Shown here piece after piece: positions 45,241 through 53,624 of a stretch of 64,000 nt of DNA (the stretch's first letter is position 1; each line of letters starts with the position of its first letter). Source of the DNA: UBA961 sp049317525 (GTDB lineage: Bacteria; Bacteroidota; Ignavibacteria; Kapaibacteriales; UBA961); the NCBI GenBank assembly GCA_049317525.1, contig JBMOIC010000013.1, forward strand, positions 1 to 64,000, written 5' to 3'. Position numbers and translations under genes: made by a program. The notes under the pieces were generated by a model that made no database searches, was not told the DNA's origin, and saw only the letters and a program-made list of their open reading frames with translations.

Positions 45241-45945
45241 CTACTTTTTACTTTTAGGTGCCTTTTCTTCTGTCTTATTTGTGGTTTTATGTGATTCTAT
45301 AATGGTAATATCAGGGGGAATCGTAAAAACAGAATTATCGATAATTTTATTCTCCTCAAATTTTACAGCATATGTTTCCATTGGAATACCTGCTGTTAAT
45401 GCTTCACTTTTTAATAAGATATTATTCCACACAGAATATGTTCCAAGTAATGGCAAAGTTGGATGTTGTAAAGACCAAACATCACATACATAGCCCAGAA
45501 CTGTGTCTTTGTCTAGCGTTTTCTTTAAACCAATCGATTGAGATATTGAATCACTTAAAGTATTAAAATTAATACCTCCAGCATCTATATAAGAGCCTAA
45601 AGACATCTTTTTGGCGGTCCCTTCTTCCATATCGATAGATATCAATGTACCTTCTACAATGATACTTTTAGTATGTACTTTCAGCTTTAATCCTTCTTCT
45701 GCAACTCTATACCCAATAGACTCAGTTACTTCTTTTTTGCCATAATCATCAAATAATACTGTGATTTTTGTGCGCATTCCTTGCATTTCTGAAAAAAGAA
45801 GAATTTCTCCTGATTTAATAGTGTATTTATTTTTTACAGTTTGTGATGCAATGTCTTTCTTTTGTTTTTTGCTGAGCTTTTGAGAATATGTATTATGAAA
45901 TACAAGAAAAAGAAATGCAAAACACATGATGAGGTAATTCTTCAT
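45241..45945 (-). CDS. Hypothetical exported protein (DUF4412-like)
   Basis: A 234-residue protein with a signal peptide ('LIMCFAFLFLVFHNTYSQ'). The beta-rich body has 'KVHTKSIIVEGTLISIDMEEG' (seen as SIIVEGTLISIDMEEG) and 'DTVLGYVCDVWSL', resembling the DUF4412 family of outer-membrane-associated proteins in Bacteroidota. The Lys-rich tail is unusual. Third gene of the minus operon after the S9A and M15 peptidases (21 bases). It converges on crtZ with no spacer. Confidence 0.6.
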   Translation of the reverse strand: MKNYLIMCFAFLFLVFHNTYSQKLSKKQKKDIASQTVKNKYTIKSGEILLFSEMQGMRTKITVLFDDYGKKEVTESIGYRVAEEGLKLKVHTKSIIVEGTLISIDMEEGTAKKMSLGSYIDAGGINFNTLSDSISQSIGLKKTLDKDTVLGYVCDVWSLQHPTLPLLGTYSVWNNILLKSEALTAGIPMETYAVKFEENKIIDNSVFTIPPDITIIESHKTTNKTEEKAPKSKK

Positions 45946-45966
45946 AAGTATTTGTTTTTTATTGGT

Positions 45967-46731
45967 TTACTTTGATGTATTAAAAATTAATTCTGGCCGA
46001 TATTCAAAATGCATAGTATCATAATGATACCATTTACCACCCCAAATAAATCCATGTTTTTCAAATATCTGCACTAATTTTAAAGGTATAGAATTTTTAT
46101 ACTTTACATGAGCATCTTCATTTGTGCAATCACAATCCCATTGCCAATAATGAGAAAAAGATGTATTAATGTCAATTGTCATTCCAAAACTATGCATACT
46201 AATTCTTTTGGTACCTGCAATATTTCTCCAATTGAATGTACCACCAATATTTTTAATATACTTTGCAAATTCTGGATGCTTATCGATATCTGCCGATAGC
46301 TGTTTCACTTTTTCTGCTATTCCATTTACATTGGTAATTCTTATGGTTTGTCCGGCAATTTTTGGACACCATGCGATACTTTTTAAATTTTTTCTTACGG
46401 ATTCTTTATTTGAACCATATATTTTTTTAAAAAACTCTTCATTTCTTATTCTACCTGGATCGAAGTTTTTTTGTAATGGTTTAAAAGAAGTATCGGTACT
46501 ATATGCATATGTAAATTGGTCTTCTAAATCTGGATTTTCTAATAATTCTTTAACAGATTTCTTTTTTCCATCATCGTATAGTAAACTTGAACCATCGTTA
46601 AATATAATTCTATTGTTTTCATAAGTTTTAATCTGCGGATAATTATCAATTAATGCTTTAGCACCTTTGGGAATTTCTTCTGATTTACATATAAAAGTAA
46701 AGCTACATAAGCAGAAAAGTAATGTTTTCAT
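45967..46731 (-). CDS. M15-family D-Ala-D-Ala carboxypeptidase-like protein
   Basis: A 254-residue protein with a short signal peptide. Zinc-ligand motifs of the M15 (VanY) family are intact: His180 and Asp187 in 'SMHSFGMTIDIN', and His241 in 'HYDTMHFEYRPE'. It trims peptidoglycan peptides in the periplasm. A 'CDC' motif near residue 200 is extra. It is 12 bases after the S9A peptidase gene, so it is in the same operon. Confidence 0.85.
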   Translation of the reverse strand: MKTLLFCLCSFTFICKSEEIPKGAKALIDNYPQIKTYENNRIIFNDGSSLLYDDGKKKSVKELLENPDLEDQFTYAYSTDTSFKPLQKNFDPGRIRNEEFFKKIYGSNKESVRKNLKSIAWCPKIAGQTIRITNVNGIAEKVKQLSADIDKHPEFAKYIKNIGGTFNWRNIAGTKRISMHSFGMTIDINTSFSHYWQWDCDCTNEDAHVKYKNSIPLKLVQIFEKHGFIWGGKWYHYDTMHFEYRPELIFNTSK

Positions 46732-46743
46732 AGATTCCCTTGA

Positions 46744-48825
46744 TTATTTCATTTGAAGGCGACTCATAATATAGCGCCAATAAAAAGCTTGATCTTCAAT
46801 CATTTGGGCCATAGATTTTCCAGAACCATGTCCACTATCATAATCTACATATAGCATAATAGGACTTTTCTGTTCAGGTTTTTGCTGTGCCAAAGCAACA
46901 AATTTCTTTCCATGTAATGGGTCAACTCTGGAGTCATTTTCTCCAACTGTAACTAACATTTCTGGCAATGGAACTCCATGTTTCATAGAATGATATGGTG
47001 AATAGCTTAAAAGATTGCCAAAATCTTCTTGTTTTTCGGGATCTCCATATTCAGGAATCCAGAATCTGGCTATTTGAAATTTATGATATCGTAGCATATC
47101 TAATAATGGAACTTGGCAAATGATTGCTCGATATAAATCAGGCCTTTGCGTAGCAATAGCCCCCATAAGAAGTCCACCATTAGAGCCACCACGCGCAACA
47201 ATTTTAGATGGATTAGTATATTTATTCTTTATTAACCATTCTGTTGCAGCAATAAAATCATCGAATGTATGCTGTTTCTTTTTTAACATTCCATCTTGAT
47301 GCCAGCTTTCTCCATATTCATTTCCGCCCCTTAAACCAGTACTTACCCAAATGCCTCCTCTTTTTAAAAAAGATGCATTATAACCAACAAATGAGGGTGA
47401 TATACCGATATTAAAACCACCATAACCTGTAATTAGTACGGGATTATTTCCATCTAATTGTAAGTCTTTTTTATGGACAATAAACATAGGAATACGCTTA
47501 TTATCTTTAGACTCATAAAAATGTATATCTGCAGTAATATCAGAAAGATCTACTGGTACGGATTCTTGATAATAGAATGTCCAATTAAGTGAATTTCCAT
47601 CCACTTTATACATTTTAGCTGGCGCAGTAAAAGTTGAAATAGTTATATATAATAGATTTTTATCTCTATCATAACTCATTGCAGATACATTGCCGAATTC
47701 AGGTAATTCTAGTTCTTTATGATAATTTCCTTGTAAATCATATACTTTCAGTCTTGTCATGATATCTTTTTTATCTTGAACGATTATCCATGAATTTGTA
47801 ATCTCGAATCCATCTATAACAGTTTCTCCTTCAGGAATCAAAGTAGTTGCTGTAGCAAATTCTGGACTATTCACATTGGATTTCATCACTTTAAAATTGG
47901 GTGCATGATCATTTGTCATCCAATAAATATCATTATTCCTAAATTCAGGATATGCTTTATATTCTTTACTTGAATAAATTATTTTAGGATTTTCATTACT
48001 CTGAATAGTTCGAAACTTAATTGTATTTGTATAAAAATCGCCTTCTCCCCATACTTGAAAATCTTCATATTCTGTTTCATAAATCCAAGCAGAGATCTTA
48101 GCATCGGAAGGTTCAACAAGTTTTTGCGCAGATGCGGGGTTTTGTCCTATAGTATGAAGATATACTGCTAATGGACTTTGTTTATCGATTAACTCTTTTG
48201 TTCTAGGGGTAATAAAAGCTTTTGATTCATCTTTTGCCCAAGAAAATGATCCAATACCAGATAAAGTTTCCCCTATTTGTTTTCCCGTTTTTGTATCTAT
48301 AATTCTAATATCTGTAATTTCTGCACCCTTACTTTGAGTACCAATAGCTGCCTTTGAAGCATTTTTATTATAGGTTATAGATGTAATTGAAGTTTTGCCT
48401 GATGGATCTAATAGCACAGGATCAAAAATCTTAATCTCTTCGCCATTAAATATCGTATATAATGAAAACTGTAATTCACCTTTTTTCTTTTTGGAGATAA
48501 ATTCTCTGTCTTTTTTTAATCTTGGCGGAGAAGACATTTCCCTATCAAATAATGCTTTGATTTCTTCATCGAGTCCAGGGATATCAGGCGCTGTTTTTTT
48601 TATAAAATCTACTGTTGCATCATGCTGTTTACGTGTCCAATCAATCACATCAGTTTGATTTTTATCTTCTAGCCACCTAAAATGGTCTGTTAATTCAATT
48701 CCATGAATGTATTCTTTAACCGTATTTTTTGTTGTTGGTATAACCGTAAATTCTTGAGCATGTGAATTCATAATAAAAAAGATATGTTCTAAAAGAAACC
48801 AGACTAAAATAATTATTGTTTTCAT
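46744..48825 (-). CDS. Prolyl oligopeptidase (S9A family)
   Basis: A 693-residue protein. An N-terminal signal-like stretch ends at 'NSHAQ', so it is periplasmic. A seven-bladed propeller region fills the middle, and the alpha/beta hydrolase domain follows with catalytic Ser548 in 'GGSNGGLLMG', Asp in 'ENDSRVDPLHG' and His in 'DYDSGHGSGKS'. The N-terminus has the S9A 'DHFRWLEDKNQTDVIDWTRKQ' pattern, seen as DHFRWLEDKNQ. It cuts short peptides after proline. Heads a three-gene operon with the M15 peptidase. Divergent to metH across a 136-base gap. Confidence 0.92.
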   Translation of the reverse strand: MKTIIILVWFLLEHIFFIMNSHAQEFTVIPTTKNTVKEYIHGIELTDHFRWLEDKNQTDVIDWTRKQHDATVDFIKKTAPDIPGLDEEIKALFDREMSSPPRLKKDREFISKKKKGELQFSLYTIFNGEEIKIFDPVLLDPSGKTSITSITYNKNASKAAIGTQSKGAEITDIRIIDTKTGKQIGETLSGIGSFSWAKDESKAFITPRTKELIDKQSPLAVYLHTIGQNPASAQKLVEPSDAKISAWIYETEYEDFQVWGEGDFYTNTIKFRTIQSNENPKIIYSSKEYKAYPEFRNNDIYWMTNDHAPNFKVMKSNVNSPEFATATTLIPEGETVIDGFEITNSWIIVQDKKDIMTRLKVYDLQGNYHKELELPEFGNVSAMSYDRDKNLLYITISTFTAPAKMYKVDGNSLNWTFYYQESVPVDLSDITADIHFYESKDNKRIPMFIVHKKDLQLDGNNPVLITGYGGFNIGISPSFVGYNASFLKRGGIWVSTGLRGGNEYGESWHQDGMLKKKQHTFDDFIAATEWLIKNKYTNPSKIVARGGSNGGLLMGAIATQRPDLYRAIICQVPLLDMLRYHKFQIARFWIPEYGDPEKQEDFGNLLSYSPYHSMKHGVPLPEMLVTVGENDSRVDPLHGKKFVALAQQKPEQKSPIMLYVDYDSGHGSGKSMAQMIEDQAFYWRYIMSRLQMK

Positions 48826-48923
48826 GTATATGTTCCATAATGAATATGTAAAAATACTGATTTCCTTATTGTTTACAGGTACATTCCTTAGAGAATAAGG
48901 TAAATTCAGGCACTATAATTATG

Positions 48924-48931
48924 TATTTTTG
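48924..48931 (+). promoter_or_regulatory. Candidate -7 element of metH
   Basis: TATTTTTG is an exact TAnnTTTG match, 30 bases before the metH ATG. I saw no -33 TTG at standard spacing. The whole gap is 136 bases, too small for a cobalamin riboswitch, and no B12-box-like sequence is seen. Confidence 0.5.
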
Positions 48932-48961
48932 CATCAACTTTGAATATTAAAAGCATAAAAC

Positions 48962-51751
48962 ATGACAAGTTTCGAACAACTCACACAATTATTACAAAAA
49001 AGAATATTGATCATCGATGGGGCGATGGGAACAATGATTCAGCAACATTCTCTAGAAGAATCTGATTTTAGAGGTGAACAATCTCCAGATCTTGCATACC
49101 ATTCTTTGTTATGTAATCATCAACATGATATAAGGGGAAATAATGATGTCTTGGTTTTATCGCAGCCTAACATTATTCAAGATATACACAGAGAATATTT
49201 AGCCGCTGGTGCAGACATTATTGAAACCAATACATTTAGTTCTACTTCTATTGCTCAAGCAGATTATGGACTAGAATCTTTAGCCTATTCATTAAATAAG
49301 CAAGCTGCAATACTCGCAAAACAAGCTTGCATAGAATATTCAACTACCGAGAAGCCCCGATTTGCAGCTGGTGCAATTGGGCCTATGAATAAGTCTTTAT
49401 CATTATCGCCAGATGTAAATAATCCTGGTTATAGAGCCACCACTTGGAAAGAAGTTGTGGATTCCTATATTGAACAATTACATGGATTATTAGACGGTAA
49501 TATTGATATCATTTTAATCGAAACCATTTTTGATACTCTTAATTGTAAAGCTGCTATTTATGCAGTAAACACAGTATTTGAAGAAAGGGGAATTTCTTTG
49601 CCCGTTATGTTATCTGGAACCATCGTAGATATGAGTGGCAGAACATTATCTGGGCAGACAACAGAAGCATTTTGGAATTCTGTAAAACATTGTCCTAATT
49701 TATTATCAATTGGCTTAAACTGTGCTTTGGGCGCTCAGCAGATGCGTCCTTTTTTAGAGGAATTATCTCGTATAGCTACATGCTTTGTAAGTGTATATCC
49801 TAATGCAGGTTTACCCAATGAAATGGGTGGTTATGATGAAAGCCCAGAATCTATGGCATCTGTACTTAAAGAATTTGGAGAGGCAGGCTTTTTTAATCTA
49901 GTTGGCGGTTGCTGTGGTACAACACCACAACATATTAAGGCAATTGCAGATTCTGTTCATTCAATTATTCCTAGAAGTATTCCAGAAAGAACTACCTTAT
50001 TGCGCTTAGCAGGCATGGAACCTTTTGAATATAGACCAGATACCAATTTCGTAAATATAGGCGAAAGAACAAATGTAACTGGGTCTACTAAATTTGCTAA
50101 ACTGATTAGAGAAAATAAATACGAAGAAGCATTAAGCATTGCCAGACAGCAAGTTGAAGCTGGTGCGCAAATCATTGATATTAATATGGATGAGGGAATG
50201 TTAGATTCAGAAAATGCTATGAAAGTATTTCTGAATTTGATTGCTAGCGAGCCTGATATTGCTAGAGTTCCTATTATGATAGACTCCTCAAAATGGTCTA
50301 TTATAGAAGCGGGTTTGCAATGCGTTCAGGGAAAATCTATTGTTAATTCTATTTCCATGAAAGAAGGCGAGGAACAGTTTCTTTATCTAGCAAAACAAAT
50401 TAAAAAGTATGGAGCTGCTGTAATTGTAATGGCTTTTGATGAACAAGGCCAAGCAGATACATATCAAAGAAAAATTGATATTTGTTCCAGAGCATATACT
50501 TTATTAACAGAGCATGTTCATTTTCCAGCAGAAGATATCATTTTCGACCCCAATATCTTTGCAATAGCAACTGGTATTAATGAACATAATAATTATGCTG
50601 TTGATTTTATTCGAGCAACAGAATATATAAAGCAGAATCTACCTGGAGCAAAAGTTTCTGGCGGTATTTCTAATTTATCTTTCAGTTTTAGAGGGAATGA
50701 ACCTGTAAGACGCGCCATGCATACTGCATTTCTGTATCATGCAATTAAAGCTGGAATGGATATGGGAATCGTAAATGCTGGGCAAATTGATATTTACGAT
50801 GAAATCCCCAAAGATTTACTATTGCTTGTTGAAGATGTTATCTTAAATAGAAATGAACAGGCAACCGAGAAATTAATTGACTATGCAGAACAGTTAAAAT
50901 TAACAGGTACTTCAAAAGATACCCAATCAATACAATCTGATTTGTGGAGATCTTTACCAATTGAAGAGCGTCTAAAACATGCCTTAGTTAAAGGCATAGA
51001 CGCATTTATTGATCAAGATTCCGAAGAAGCTAGAATTGCATTAGCATCCCCATTAGCAGTAATCGAAGGCCCATTAATGGATGGAATGAATCTTGTAGGA
51101 GAATTATTTGGTGCAGGTAAAATGTTTTTACCTCAAGTAGTTAAGTCTGCAAGGGTTATGAAAAAATCAGTAGCATATTTAACACCATTTATGGAAGAAG
51201 AAAAAGCAGCAAGTGGCTTAGTTTCTAAACCAAATGGAACAATTATCATGGCAACAGTAAAAGGTGATGTTCATGATATTGGAAAAAATATAGTAGGTGT
51301 GGTTTTAGGATGTAATAATTATGAAGTAATAGATCTTGGTGTAATGGTACCTGCAGATAAAATTTTAGATGCAGCCCTACTTCACAATGCAGATATTATA
51401 GGATTATCCGGCTTAATAACACCTTCTTTAGATGAAATGGTGCATGTAGCAAAAGAAATGGAAAGACGGAATATTCGGATTCCTTTATTGATAGGTGGGG
51501 CAACAACTTCTAGAGTGCATACAGCAGTAAAAATATCCCCTCAATCTAGTGGAATAATTGTTCATGTTTTAGATGCATCAAGGGCAGTTCCTGTAGCGGG
51601 AAATCTGATTTCACAAGAACATAATCCATCATTTACAAAAGAAATTCAAACGGAATATGAACAAGTTAGAAAAGATTATGAATTTCGAACACAGGCAAAA
51701 AATACAATATCATTAGAAAAAGCAAGAAACAATAAATTGCAATTATGGTAG
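48962..51751 (+). CDS. metH: Cobalamin-dependent methionine synthase, lacking the reactivation domain
   Basis: A 929-residue protein against about 1230 for the full enzyme. The homocysteine domain has the Zn ligands 'LNCALGA' and 'VGGCCGTTPQHI'. The pterin domain is at about 350-610 ('NIGERTNVTGSTKF', 'IIDINMDEGMLDSE'). The cobalamin cap and domain follow at about 650-880, with His771 in 'DVHDIGKNIVG' as lower cobalt ligand. The chain stops at 'EKARNNKLQLW', just after the cobalamin domain. The downstream 225 bases hold no remnant of the AdoMet-binding reactivation domain, so this is not a simple recent frameshift. That domain is encoded at 56574-57503. The enzyme makes methionine from homocysteine. 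Confidence 0.96.
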   Translation: MTSFEQLTQLLQKRILIIDGAMGTMIQQHSLEESDFRGEQSPDLAYHSLLCNHQHDIRGNNDVLVLSQPNIIQDIHREYLAAGADIIETNTFSSTSIAQADYGLESLAYSLNKQAAILAKQACIEYSTTEKPRFAAGAIGPMNKSLSLSPDVNNPGYRATTWKEVVDSYIEQLHGLLDGNIDIILIETIFDTLNCKAAIYAVNTVFEERGISLPVMLSGTIVDMSGRTLSGQTTEAFWNSVKHCPNLLSIGLNCALGAQQMRPFLEELSRIATCFVSVYPNAGLPNEMGGYDESPESMASVLKEFGEAGFFNLVGGCCGTTPQHIKAIADSVHSIIPRSIPERTTLLRLAGMEPFEYRPDTNFVNIGERTNVTGSTKFAKLIRENKYEEALSIARQQVEAGAQIIDINMDEGMLDSENAMKVFLNLIASEPDIARVPIMIDSSKWSIIEAGLQCVQGKSIVNSISMKEGEEQFLYLAKQIKKYGAAVIVMAFDEQGQADTYQRKIDICSRAYTLLTEHVHFPAEDIIFDPNIFAIATGINEHNNYAVDFIRATEYIKQNLPGAKVSGGISNLSFSFRGNEPVRRAMHTAFLYHAIKAGMDMGIVNAGQIDIYDEIPKDLLLLVEDVILNRNEQATEKLIDYAEQLKLTGTSKDTQSIQSDLWRSLPIEERLKHALVKGIDAFIDQDSEEARIALASPLAVIEGPLMDGMNLVGELFGAGKMFLPQVVKSARVMKKSVAYLTPFMEEEKAASGLVSKPNGTIIMATVKGDVHDIGKNIVGVVLGCNNYEVIDLGVMVPADKILDAALLHNADIIGLSGLITPSLDEMVHVAKEMERRNIRIPLLIGGATTSRVHTAVKISPQSSGIIVHVLDASRAVPVAGNLISQEHNPSFTKEIQTEYEQVRKDYEFRTQAKNTISLEKARNNKLQLW

Positions 51752-51836
51752 ATAACTTTATACAAATTATACACTTATCTTATAATCGCAACAATTAATA
51801 ATTTGTCATTTGTCACGTTGACTGACAGTTATTCCC

Positions 51837-51844
51837 TATTTTTG
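51837..51844 (+). promoter_or_regulatory. Candidate -7 element for leader ORF and DEAD-box helicase
   Basis: TATTTTTG is an exact TAnnTTTG match. TTG at 51818-51820 is 16 bases upstream, and TTTG at 51809-51812 is 24 upstream; the usual spacing falls between. It gives a leader of about 125 bases before the helicase ATG, which would include the short ORF at 51894. Confidence 0.5.
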
Positions 51845-51893
51845 TAATTGCGCTCCATTGCTTTGTGAAAAACTCAGAAATCGTTAAAGGCAT

Positions 51894-51980
51894 ATGCCTG
51901 CAGTTTTCACTCCTCATGATATCCGCCTAGCTATTGCAGCGCCTACGATTTTTATCCATCGTCCACAAAGGAACGAATGA
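51894..51980 (+). CDS. Candidate 28-residue leader peptide overlapping the helicase start
   Basis: An ATG at 51894 preceded by AAAGG opens a 28-codon frame beginning MPAVFTPHDIR and ending RPQRNE, whose TGA overlaps the helicase ATG as ATGA (51977-51980). It has more G and C than its surroundings. The one-base-shifted overlap is the usual arrangement for coupled translation. It may be a leader peptide or regulatory uORF, or chance: short frames are common. Confidence 0.4.
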   Translation: MPAVFTPHDIRLAIAAPTIFIHRPQRNE

Positions 51981-53473
51981 ATTTTTCTGAAATAGCTTTG
52001 AGCCCTGAAATACAGAAGGCCATCGAAGCTGAAGGATATACACAGCCTACACCAATACAGGCTAAAGCTATACCCGAAGTATTAAACGGTCGAGATCTGA
52101 TTGGATGTGCACAGACAGGAACCGGAAAAACAGCAGCATTTGCACTCCCAATTTTAGAATTGCTTTTATTAGATCAACCTGTTCATAAAGTTCATCATAA
52201 AGGTGATAAACAGAAACGCTCTAATACGCCGATAAGAGCTTTAGTCTTATCTCCAACTCGTGAATTAGCCCAGCAAATAGGTGATAGTTTTGATTCTTAT
52301 GGAAGATATACTGGCCTTAAAAGCACTATAATTTACGGTGGTGTTTCACAGGGTAAACAAATGCAAGCATTACGCTATGGTGTAGATATTTTGGTAGCTA
52401 CTCCTGGGCGTCTTCTTGACTTGATGAATCAACGTATAGTTTCATTAAATGAAGTTGAAATTGTTGTCCTTGATGAAGCAGACCACATGCTGGATATGGG
52501 ATTTATCATCGATATAAAAAAGATTCTATCTACTTTGCCTGAAAAAAGACAATCTTTACTCTTTAGTGCAACCATGCCTTCTGAAATCGTAAAGCTTGCC
52601 CAACAGATGCTTAAAGATCCCGTGAAAATTCAAGTTGCGGCGGTTTCTGCTGCAGCCGATCCAGTTGAACAACAAGTATATTTTATTGATAGAAAATATA
52701 AAACTGCATTATTATTAAGAATGCTAGATACTTTACCAATGACTTCTGTTTTAGTATTTTCTAGAACAAAGCATGGTGCAGATAGATTAACAAAAGAATT
52801 AAATAAGTCTGGTGTTCCTGCAGAAGCAATTCATGGAGATAAAGCCCAAACTGCACGCCAAAGAGCTCTTAATAGATTTAAAGAAAGACGCTCTAGAGTT
52901 TTGGTAGCTACCGATATTGCAGCACGTGGAATTGATGTTGAAGAATTACCATATGTTGTAAATTATGATATGCCAGATGCAGCCGAAACATATGTACACA
53001 GAATAGGCCGTACAGGACGTGCTGGACAAAAAGGTACAGCGATTTCTTTTTGTGCAAATGATGAACGCGATACATTAAGACATATCAAAAGGATTGTTGG
53101 TAATAATGCTATTACTGTAAAAACTCCTGAGTCTCTACCAGCTTGGACACCTAGAGATCCTTCTGATTATCCAGAACCTAAGGTGCTTAAAGCAGGTAAA
53201 CATGAGTTTATTCCTGCTTTTCACACTCCAATTAAACCTTTAAGTAAAGCTGGGTCTGCTGTGCAATCAATTCTTAAAGATACTTCTAGTAATAAGAAGT
53301 CAAAAAATGTACATGAAGATTCTTATGATATCGAGCAATTAATCAGTAAGAAAGAAAAAAAATCACTTTCTGATTCTGAATCTGTTGCTTTAAAGTTAAA
53401 AGCCGAAGGTGTAGATTATAGTATTATTATCCGAGCAACCGGAATTAGCAAAGAAGCGCTGATTAAATTATAA
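51977..53473 (+). CDS. DEAD-box RNA helicase (RhlE/DeaD-like)
   Basis: A 498-residue protein with all core motifs: Q-motif 'TQPTPIQAKAIP' region, Walker A 'AQTGTGKT', 'PTRELAQQ', 'DEAD', 'SAT', and C-terminal 'DIAARGIDVEELPYVVNYD', seen as ATDIAARGIDVEE, then 'YVHRIGRTGRAG'. It unwinds RNA, usually in ribosome assembly or cold adaptation. The tail (about 395-498) is Ser/Lys-rich and variable. AAAGGA lies just before the ATG. A terminator follows at 53501. Confidence 0.95.
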   Translation: MNFSEIALSPEIQKAIEAEGYTQPTPIQAKAIPEVLNGRDLIGCAQTGTGKTAAFALPILELLLLDQPVHKVHHKGDKQKRSNTPIRALVLSPTRELAQQIGDSFDSYGRYTGLKSTIIYGGVSQGKQMQALRYGVDILVATPGRLLDLMNQRIVSLNEVEIVVLDEADHMLDMGFIIDIKKILSTLPEKRQSLLFSATMPSEIVKLAQQMLKDPVKIQVAAVSAAADPVEQQVYFIDRKYKTALLLRMLDTLPMTSVLVFSRTKHGADRLTKELNKSGVPAEAIHGDKAQTARQRALNRFKERRSRVLVATDIAARGIDVEELPYVVNYDMPDAAETYVHRIGRTGRAGQKGTAISFCANDERDTLRHIKRIVGNNAITVKTPESLPAWTPRDPSDYPEPKVLKAGKHEFIPAFHTPIKPLSKAGSAVQSILKDTSSNKKSKNVHEDSYDIEQLISKKEKKSLSDSESVALKLKAEGVDYSIIIRATGISKEALIKL

Positions 53474-53500
53474 TCTTGCATTATCTGTTTAACATTCATT

Positions 53501-53537
53501 ATCCCCAATCAAATATATTTTTTTGGGGATTTTTTTT
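53501..53537 (+). terminator. Rho-independent terminator after the DEAD-box helicase
   Basis: ATCCCCAA (53501-53508) pairs with TTGGGGAT (53523-53530), followed at once by a run of T (53531-53537). It lies 28 bases past the helicase stop. Confidence 0.87.
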
Positions 53538-53624
53538 GCTATAACTTCTATCCACTATTAACTCAACTCGTACGTCCACCAATCGTTATTATTAGCAAAG
53601 CCTTCATCACTCTCTTTTTTTAAT

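Noticed and set aside
48826..48961. Possible cobalamin riboswitch ahead of metH
   Set aside because: The gap is only 136 bases with no B12-box-like sequence.
51752..51976. Frameshifted remnant of a MetH reactivation domain
   Set aside because: The three frames show none of its motifs; the domain is intact elsewhere (56574-57503).
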